Shown here: positions 50,856 through 55,764 of the stretch, in pieces | Numbering within the stretch: the stretch's first letter is position 1 | How the letters are laid out: every line of letters begins with the position of its first letter | Assembly: GCA_030550175.1 (NCBI GenBank) | Contig: JAUQPW010000022.1 | Location: forward strand, 1-55,764 | Reading direction: 5' to 3' | Source of the DNA: a bacterium | Lineage (GTDB): Bacteria > Moduliflexota > Moduliflexia > Moduliflexales > JAUQPW01 | DNA: 55,764 nucleotides | The notes under the pieces: generated by a model | Told to the model about the DNA's origin: nothing | Database searches by the model: none | What the model saw: the letters and a program-made list of their open reading frames with translations, nothing else | Program-made: the position numbers and the translations under genes

Positions 50856-51414
50856 AACTATTGTTTCAACCATCAACGAGCAAGGTCAGGTCAATTTCGC
50901 CCCCATGGGGGTTGTAATCGAAGAGGATAGGATTATCATCCGACCTTATAAGGAAGGGACTACGTATCGAAATCTGTTAGCTACGCGACAGGGGGTTGTT
51001 CATATTACGGATAATGTATTAATTTTTGCCGAAAGTGCTGTATCATCTCCACAGTTCGAGAGTTTTCCGGCAGAATGTATTCGGGGTTTTGTGTTAAAGG
51101 ATGCGTGCTACTATTATGAGTTTGTAGTATCGGAAGTGGATTGTAGCGGTGAACGGGCAAAGTTTACAACCCAGATTGTTAAAAGAGGTCGGATCCGGGA
51201 TTTTATCGGGTTCAACCGGGCAAAGAATGCTATTATCGAGGCAGCTATTTTAGCCACGCGGATCAGGTTTATCGGAGTAGAAAAGATTTTAGAAAAATTT
51301 GAAGAGTTTGCCGTCATTGTTAAAAAGACCGGTGGATTTCAAGAGGAGCAGGCCATGGAGTACCTCATGAACTACGTCCGGCAAGCTGCAAATACGGAGA
51401 CCGTATCGACTTAG
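50845..51414 (+). CDS. DUF447 family protein (FMN-binding split barrel-like)
   Basis: This 189 aa protein starts at GTG 50845, inside the end of the preceding gene (11 bp overlap), so it is translationally coupled. MITETIVSTINEQGQVNFAP, MGVVIEEDRIIIRPYKEGTT and RNLLATRQGVVHITDNVLIF match DUF447 (COG2457), whose fold resembles FMN-binding split barrels. NRAKNAIIEAAILATRIRFI is the conserved helical half. In methylotrophs and methanogens it is found among H4MPT genes with no assigned reaction. A flavin- or nucleotide-dependent step in cofactor synthesis is inferred. Confidence 0.82.
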   Translation: MITETIVSTINEQGQVNFAPMGVVIEEDRIIIRPYKEGTTYRNLLATRQGVVHITDNVLIFAESAVSSPQFESFPAECIRGFVLKDACYYYEFVVSEVDCSGERAKFTTQIVKRGRIRDFIGFNRAKNAIIEAAILATRIRFIGVEKILEKFEEFAVIVKKTGGFQEEQAMEYLMNYVRQAANTETVST

Positions 51415-51457
51415 AAAGATACCCTAGAAGACTCTTGCAGGGAAGCTTAAAGGGTCC

Positions 51458-52483
51458 ATGGAAGTACTTCCACACTCTCCGATAAGAAAGGATGAGCCAG
51501 ATTTAAAAATGACTTTAACTCTTAAAACACCTTCCCGACTTCATCTGGGATTACTGGACTTAAACGGTTCTTTAAATCGGATCTTCGGAAGTATTGGTGT
51601 AACTATTCACAAGCCGGGAGTAGTTTTAGAAATATCCGAAGCCGGGGAGTTGATGATTCAGGGAGATACCACCGGTAAGGTGGAAGTTTTGGTCAGGCGA
51701 TTTCTCCATCATTATAACATTAAAGAGCCGGTGAAGGTTCATCTTAGGGAGAGAATTCCCGAGCATGTGGGACTGGGGTCTGGGACGCAGCTATCCCTGG
51801 CGGTGGCTTTCGGTTTGGCTAAATTCTTTCAGAAGGACATCCCTATCCAGGAACTGGCCCGAGTCATGGTACGGGGTTGTCGCTCGGGAATCGGGATTGC
51901 GGCCTTTACTCAGGGGGGGTTTTTAGTCGATGGGGGACATCCCCTGACTCCTCCCTCTCATCAAAGAGACATTTCCCCCCCTCCGATCCTTTTCCGATAT
52001 CCTTTTCCTGAAAACTGGATGTTTTTAGTTGTTATTCCCGAAATCCAAAAAGGTTTAAGTGGTGAAAAAGAACAACATGCCTTTGAACAGCTTCTTCCCG
52101 TTCCTCCTTACCGGGTTGGGGAAGTCTGTAGAATCCTGGTCATGCAAATGTTACCGGCTTTGATCGAAGAAAATTTAAAAGTTTTCGGTGAAGCTTTAAC
52201 CCAAATCCAGAAACTTGTAGGGAGTTATTTCGAGACCATCCAGGGGGGATTATTTGCAGATAAAATCTGTGAACAGCTAATTGAATATATGCTGGCTTGT
52301 GGAGCCGCCGGAGCCGGACAAAGCTCCTGGGGTCCGACCGTATACGGCCTGGTAGAAGGAAACGAGCAGGCTCAAGAACTGGCCTCTAAGGTCGAGGAAT
52401 TTCTCCATGGGAAAGTTAAAGCAACTCTATTCCCCGTCCATGGACAAAATACCGGGGTGGAGATCCTAGAGGGCCGGGAGTAA
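51458..52483 (+). CDS. mptG: Beta-ribofuranosylaminobenzene 5'-phosphate synthase
   Basis: This 341 aa GHMP-kinase-fold enzyme condenses p-aminobenzoate (or p-hydroxybenzoate) with phosphoribosyl pyrophosphate, the first committed H4MPT step. Landmarks are TLKTPSRLHLGLLDLNGSLN, the GHMP loop IPEHVGLGSGTQLSLAVAFG, VRGCRSGIGIAAFTQGGFLV and ACGAAGAGQSSWGPTVYGLV. The first ATG (51458) has TAAAGGG upstream, but the family usually begins near MTLTLKTPSRLHLG (ATG 51509), so the first 17 residues may not be translated. It is the defining gene for calling this a methanopterin operon. It follows DUF447 and precedes folK. Confidence 0.9.
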   Translation: MEVLPHSPIRKDEPDLKMTLTLKTPSRLHLGLLDLNGSLNRIFGSIGVTIHKPGVVLEISEAGELMIQGDTTGKVEVLVRRFLHHYNIKEPVKVHLRERIPEHVGLGSGTQLSLAVAFGLAKFFQKDIPIQELARVMVRGCRSGIGIAAFTQGGFLVDGGHPLTPPSHQRDISPPPILFRYPFPENWMFLVVIPEIQKGLSGEKEQHAFEQLLPVPPYRVGEVCRILVMQMLPALIEENLKVFGEALTQIQKLVGSYFETIQGGLFADKICEQLIEYMLACGAAGAGQSSWGPTVYGLVEGNEQAQELASKVEEFLHGKVKATLFPVHGQNTGVEILEGRE

Positions 52484-52517
52484 AACCTCCAGATCTTCCC
52501 AAGGTTTTCATATCTCA

Positions 52518-53024
52518 ATGAAGACAACAGCTTATATCGGAATCGGTTCCAATGTGGGGGATAAAGTCAAGAACTGCTGGGAAGCAATCCGTCAACTCCA
52601 GGCTACGCCGGGAATCGAGGTCAGCAAAACCTCTTCCCTATATTATACCGAACCGGTAGGGTATGAGAATCAAGACTGGTTTATAAATTGTGCTGTAGAG
52701 ATTAAAACCTCCCTGTCTCCCCGAGAGGTTTTCCTTAGATGTAAAGAGATAGAAAAGGGGATGGGTCGTACCTATCTCATCCCATGGGGGCCTCGAATTA
52801 TCGATCTGGATCTCCTTTTCTACAACGATTTGATTCTCAAAGAAGCCGATTTGGAAATTCCTCATCCCAGGCTCCATGAGCGTGGGTTTGTACTGATTCC
52901 CCTGGCCGAACTGAATCCAACCTGGATACACCCCATCTTCAAAAAGACAGTGTTAGAGCTGAGACAAGAATTAAAGGATTTTCATGAGGTGAAGCCTTAT
53001 CAGGGGAAAAATATGGCTTCATAA
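52518..53024 (+). CDS. folK: 2-amino-4-hydroxy-6-hydroxymethyldihydropteridine pyrophosphokinase
   Basis: This 168 aa HPPK pyrophosphorylates the hydroxymethyl-dihydropterin made by FolB. Signatures are AYIGIGSNVGDKVKNCWEAI, TSSLYYTEPVGYENQDWFIN, KEIEKGMGRTYLIPWGPRII then DLDLLFYN (the catalytic RxxDxDLL region), and IPHPRLHERGFVLIPLAEL. The product can feed both FolP and the DHPS-like protein, linking folate and H4MPT synthesis. The start is ATG 52518. The last 25 bp overlap the end of folP, which is read from the other strand, so both transcripts would be antisense at their ends. Confidence 0.95.
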   Translation: MKTTAYIGIGSNVGDKVKNCWEAIRQLQATPGIEVSKTSSLYYTEPVGYENQDWFINCAVEIKTSLSPREVFLRCKEIEKGMGRTYLIPWGPRIIDLDLLFYNDLILKEADLEIPHPRLHERGFVLIPLAELNPTWIHPIFKKTVLELRQELKDFHEVKPYQGKNMAS

Positions 53025-53875
53025 ACCTGGACGGCCCGCTTACAAGCCTTCACATCATGTACCCGAATTATATCGGCCCCATTCATAATCCCGATAATAT
53101 TGGTTACAATCGTTCCTTCCAGTCGGTCCTGGGGATTCTCTACGCCGGTAATCTTTCCGATAAAGGTTTTACGGGAAGTACCCAGCAGAAGGGGACAGCC
53201 CAGGGACTTAAAGGCTCTTAAATTTCGAATAATTTCGAGATTGTGATGCAGGGTTTTTCCAAATCCAATTCCCGGGTCTACAATGACCTGTTCAATTCCT
53301 TCTGATTTCGCCAGTCGAACCTGCTCCCCTAGAAACCTCTTAATATCCTCGATAACATTCTCGTAGTAGGGGTTTTTTTGCATGGTCTTGGGCTCTCCCA
53401 ACATGTGCATGATAACTGCGGGAACCTGAAATTCAGCAACTACCTGTCGCATGGCCGGATTTCTCAATCCCGTTACATCGTTAACCATATGAACCCCTTC
53501 TTGTAAACAGATTTTGGCCACTTCCGGTTGGTAGGTGTCGATAGAAATAGGAATTTTAATCGTACGGATAAGTCGTTGGATCACCGGCAAAACTCGTTGA
53601 AGTTCTACCTCTATAGAAACCGGCTCTGCTCCAGGCCGGGTTGAAGCCCCTCCAATATCCAGAATATCAGCCCCCTCTTCGGCCATTCGGTGGGCGTGTT
53701 CCAGAGCCTTCCCAAGATCGAGAAATTGTCCGGCGTCGGAAAAAGAATCCGGGGTTACATTGAGAATACCCATAATCTTAGGACGATTTAGGGAAATTAT
53801 ATATTCTCGGCATTTAAGTTCCGACAGCAACGTAATCCATCGTCCATAGCCCAGGGTCCCTTGCCGCTTCGCCAT
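53000..53875 (-). CDS. folP: Dihydropteroate synthase
   Basis: This canonical folate-pathway DHPS joins hydroxymethyl-dihydropterin pyrophosphate with p-aminobenzoate. The start is placed at ATG 53875 (291 aa); the longer frame begins with TTG 53908, and neither has a good SD. KIMGILNVTPDSFSDAG, DILDIGGASTRPGAEPVS, ISIDTYQPEVAKICLQEGVH, VNDVTGL, DPGIGFGKTLHHNLEIIRNL, LLLGTSRKTFIGKI and RVHDVKACKRAVQVYE are all present. An N-terminal extension of about 28 residues precedes the barrel. It belongs with the zinc-ribbon and CitG-like genes in a minus-strand operon converging on folK. Confidence 0.95.
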   Translation of the reverse strand: MAKRQGTLGYGRWITLLSELKCREYIISLNRPKIMGILNVTPDSFSDAGQFLDLGKALEHAHRMAEEGADILDIGGASTRPGAEPVSIEVELQRVLPVIQRLIRTIKIPISIDTYQPEVAKICLQEGVHMVNDVTGLRNPAMRQVVAEFQVPAVIMHMLGEPKTMQKNPYYENVIEDIKRFLGEQVRLAKSEGIEQVIVDPGIGFGKTLHHNLEIIRNLRAFKSLGCPLLLGTSRKTFIGKITGVENPQDRLEGTIVTNIIGIMNGADIIRVHDVKACKRAVQVYEAIFFP

Positions 53876-53932
53876 AACGACTGGAATTATAACCCGAAGT
53901 ACCGACAACGAACCTCGGACAACAGACAGTTT

Positions 53933-54457
53933 TTATTCAAAGTGTACAAAAAAACTCCCATCCGGATAAAGTTCCAGCCGGAGGATCATCACCGTTTCCC
54001 AACTCTGCTTCTCGATTTTAAGAGCTAAATAAGATGCCTGGGTAACCGGATCCTGGATAGGATCTACATAGAGAATTTTTCCTACTTTGGACAGACGTCC
54101 CACCGCTTTATATCCGTCTGGATCCTTTCTCTGTAGTATCAGTTCATCGAGCTGAACTTCCTCACTCTCAGGACCCAGAGGTGTGAAGAGCTTAAGGATG
54201 AGCCGATTCTGATCCGAAAAAACCTTCTCGACGTAGTGGATGTTCTCTCCCTCTACGAAAGCCGAAGGCATTTTGAAAAAATGGGTTATGGTTTGGAGAA
54301 TAGGCGTTCTCCCTGTGAGTAGCTCTTGAAGGCTTTCCTTCGCTCCGCAATAGGGACAGGCCTCCAGTTGAAGTTCTTCCGTTGGATCTTTCTTTTCAGG
54401 TAGTTCTGTATAATCAAACTCATTCCAGCATTTAGAGCATTTGTAGTATCTTTCCAT
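53933..54457 (-). CDS. Zinc-ribbon protein of unknown function
   Basis: This 174 aa protein starts at ATG 54457, 26 bp inside the end of the CitG-like gene. An N-terminal zinc ribbon has Cys7-x2-Cys10 (KCSKCWNEF) and Cys34-x2-Cys37 (EACPYCGAK). The rest (about 45-174) is a beta-rich domain with QTITHFFKMPSAFVEGENIH, EEVQLDELILQRKDPDGYKA, KVGKILYVDPIQDP and MILRLELYPDGSFFVHF. No known family is recognised. Tight overlap with the CitG-like gene and nearness to folP suggest a partner role in cofactor synthesis, for example binding or delivering a substrate to the CitG-like enzyme. Confidence 0.55.
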   Translation of the reverse strand: MERYYKCSKCWNEFDYTELPEKKDPTEELQLEACPYCGAKESLQELLTGRTPILQTITHFFKMPSAFVEGENIHYVEKVFSDQNRLILKLFTPLGPESEEVQLDELILQRKDPDGYKAVGRLSKVGKILYVDPIQDPVTQASYLALKIEKQSWETVMILRLELYPDGSFFVHFE

Positions 54458-55361
54458 TTAATAAAAAAATAACAAACAGAGCGGCTGCTGTCAAATCGGC
54501 AGTAGTGCCGGGATTGAGTTGATTGTCTCGACTTCGGAGGAATTTGTCCAGTTCTTGCAATTTCTGCCGTCCAACTTCCGAGAAAATTCCTCCTGCCTGT
54601 AAAACTTCTCTGGCTCTTGTCGTAACATTCTGTGAAATGTCCGGCCCCTGTTTTCTGGCGATGAGAGTATCTGGGATTTCAGAAAGAAGGGTCAGATAAG
54701 TTTGGACGATAGATTTTTCAAGATCCCGGGTTTCTGTAAAATAGTGTTGCAGGGTTGGATATCCCAGACAAAAGGTAATTTCAAACCGGCTTGTATATTC
54801 CCTCGCGATGGAGTCTCGATGAGCTGCTGCTGCCATAGCTTCAAGGAGGGGCACCTGAACTTCTTCACGGATATCGTGGTCTGTTACCTTTCCCATCCCC
54901 CCCGGATTGGCCAATCGAATCGCTTCGTATACATGTCTCGCGTCCTCCACCGTCAGGGAATTTAAGACCTTTGCAAGGTCCGCGCGTAGATCTTGGGCAG
55001 AGTAGAAGGATGAGAAGGACATTACAAAGCGTCCACTCTGCCGTTCTTTCATCCCCCCATTTTTCCGTTTTCCTGTTCTTCCAAGAACATAGGCTTTAGC
55101 AATAGGAGTAAATAATAAGATCATTCCCAGATTGGTATTGATCTTTACGTATTTACGGGTTGAGCGGACAGCCTTTAAAATCGTTTCTCCTACAGGGGAT
55201 TTATCAATCTCTCGAAAAGCCCCACCTATGGCAACGGCACTTAAAAGAAAATCCTCGTACCGGGTATCTTTAAAATTATAAAACCGATTCACATTACCCG
55301 GTTTAGGTGCACTCACCTCCAGCAGACAGGCAATCTGTGCTGCTTCGACTATTTCTTCCAA
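54432..55361 (-). CDS. Triphosphoribosyl-dephospho-CoA synthase family (CitG/MdcB-like) protein
   Basis: This 309 aa CitG-like protein has ACLLEVSAPKPGNVNRFYNF, YEDFLLSAVAIGGAF, TNLGMILLFTPIAKA (the conserved substrate loop) and NPGTTADLTAAALFVIFLL near the end. In methylotrophic bacteria a CitG-family gene travels with the H4MPT genes and is required for the pathway, but its reaction is not settled. No citrate or malonate lyase is nearby, so the CoA prosthetic-group role is unlikely here. The longest frame starts at TTG 55361, with no SD; no better start is seen. An inverted repeat (GTAGGAGA/TCTCCTAC, 55373-55399) lies just upstream. Confidence 0.82.
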   Translation of the reverse strand: MEEIVEAAQIACLLEVSAPKPGNVNRFYNFKDTRYEDFLLSAVAIGGAFREIDKSPVGETILKAVRSTRKYVKINTNLGMILLFTPIAKAYVLGRTGKRKNGGMKERQSGRFVMSFSSFYSAQDLRADLAKVLNSLTVEDARHVYEAIRLANPGGMGKVTDHDIREEVQVPLLEAMAAAAHRDSIAREYTSRFEITFCLGYPTLQHYFTETRDLEKSIVQTYLTLLSEIPDTLIARKQGPDISQNVTTRAREVLQAGGIFSEVGRQKLQELDKFLRSRDNQLNPGTTADLTAAALFVIFLLNGKILQML

Positions 55362-55414
55362 TCTTAGTCAGAGTAGGAGAGCAGATACTTTTCTCCTACA
55401 CCCCCCATTTTTAT

Positions 55415-55764
55415 TTATTTTATGGCTTCGTTCAGCTTGGCGATTAAATAATCAAACAGAGCAAAATAATCCTTAGCCTCAGAAACCCCCTCCACATGGG
55501 CCGGAAGCAGATAAACCTTGGCCCCCGTCTGACTGGCTACAAAGTTGGGGATCTTATCCGGATACACCGGTGCCCTCAAAATGGCTTTCACCCCCTCAGC
55601 CTTCATTACCGCTATCAACTTCTCCAAATCCTTGGGTGTCGGAGGCACCCCAGGCTTGGGCTCACAATACCCTACCACCTTAAAACCAAACCTCCGAGCT
55701 AAATACGTCCACGTCTCATGGTAAGAAACAAATTTGGCCCCCTGCAAAGGCCGAGCAGCCTCCT
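55415..55764 (-). CDS. C-terminal part of a metal ABC transporter substrate-binding protein
   Basis: This gene runs off the window on its 5' side. The visible 115 or so residues include GAKFVSYHETWTYLARRFGF, VVGYCEPKPGVPPTPKDLEK, LIAVMKAEGVKAILRAPVYP, ASQTGAKVYLLPAHVEG and YFALFDYLIAKLNEAIK. This is the C-terminal lobe of cluster A-I (ZnuA/TroA/MntA-type) zinc or manganese binding proteins: the His in SYHETWTYLARRF is a metal ligand and EPKPGVPPTPKDL the hinge. It belongs to a metal-uptake operon lying mainly outside the window. Reading is toward the CitG-like gene on the same strand. Confidence 0.85.
   Translation of the reverse strand, partial: EAARPLQGAKFVSYHETWTYLARRFGFKVVGYCEPKPGVPPTPKDLEKLIAVMKAEGVKAILRAPVYPDKIPNFVASQTGAKVYLLPAHVEGVSEAKDYFALFDYLIAKLNEAIK

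Overview
The window looks like a chromosomal segment of an uncultivated Gram-negative bacterium. Signs of an outer membrane and periplasm are a PpiD/SurA-type foldase, a predicted outer-membrane beta-barrel and many signal peptides. Housekeeping genes (panC, ssb, priA, tkt, mazG, argBCD, folK, folP) are mixed with a bacterial-type set of tetrahydromethanopterin (H4MPT) and methanofuran (MFR) cofactor biosynthesis genes. That set suggests a lineage with H4MPT-linked C1 metabolism. The phylum cannot be fixed from sequence reading alone. No tRNA, rRNA, CRISPR array, phage or intact transposase gene was seen.

Layout. 1-11 kb: end of an aminotransferase gene, panC behind a striking G-rich/C-rich inverted array, a HEAT plus ethylbenzene-dehydrogenase-type haem domain protein, a PpiD-like foldase, a 2-hydroxyacid dehydrogenase, a polytopic GT-C-like membrane protein, an enolase-superfamily dehydratase, and an unusual fusion of an M17-type macro-like domain to a CHAT protease. 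11.4-13.8 kb: a GC-richer patch with a HEAT exported gene broken by an in-frame TGA, a small coiled-coil protein and a hydrolase. 14-17.3 kb: small membrane protein, HisN-like phosphatase, alpha-methylacyl-CoA racemase-like enzyme, AlkB-like oxygenase. 17.4-25.6 kb: ssb and priA (divergent), a HupE/UreJ-like membrane protein whose N-terminus is written in repeat DNA, an exported tandem isochorismatase-fold protein with a perfect consensus promoter, and transketolase.

25.7-31.2 kb is a plus-strand cluster: ChrB C-terminal domain, OmpR/CusS-type two-component system, PepSY-like exported protein, tandem DUF1259 exported protein and a beta-barrel. It looks like an envelope-stress or metal-response locus without a visible transporter. 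31.2-38.4 kb (minus strand) is an arginine operon (argC, argD, an N-acetylornithine-type carbamoyltransferase, argB) with a BioD/MobB-like P-loop protein and an HpcH/HpaI aldolase upstream and a PuuD-like glutamine amidotransferase downstream.

38.7-55.8 kb contains a metallophosphoesterase and then the cofactor region. mfnB (Lys27, Lys85 and Lys155 all present) heads a minus-strand operon with a HupE-like periplasmic protein, mazG, a CoA-transferase and a secreted protein. A divergent plus-strand operon carries an SDR, a dihydropteroate-synthase-like protein, a FolB-like aldolase, a DUF1464 ASKHA kinase, a predicted nucleotidyltransferase, DUF447, beta-RFAP synthase and folK. It converges on folP, a zinc-ribbon protein, a CitG-like protein and a metal ABC-transporter binding protein. 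Folate and H4MPT enzymes are thus interleaved in one neighbourhood.

Many intergenic gaps hold short-period inverted arrays or MITE-like palindromic elements, and these are the main non-coding theme of the window.
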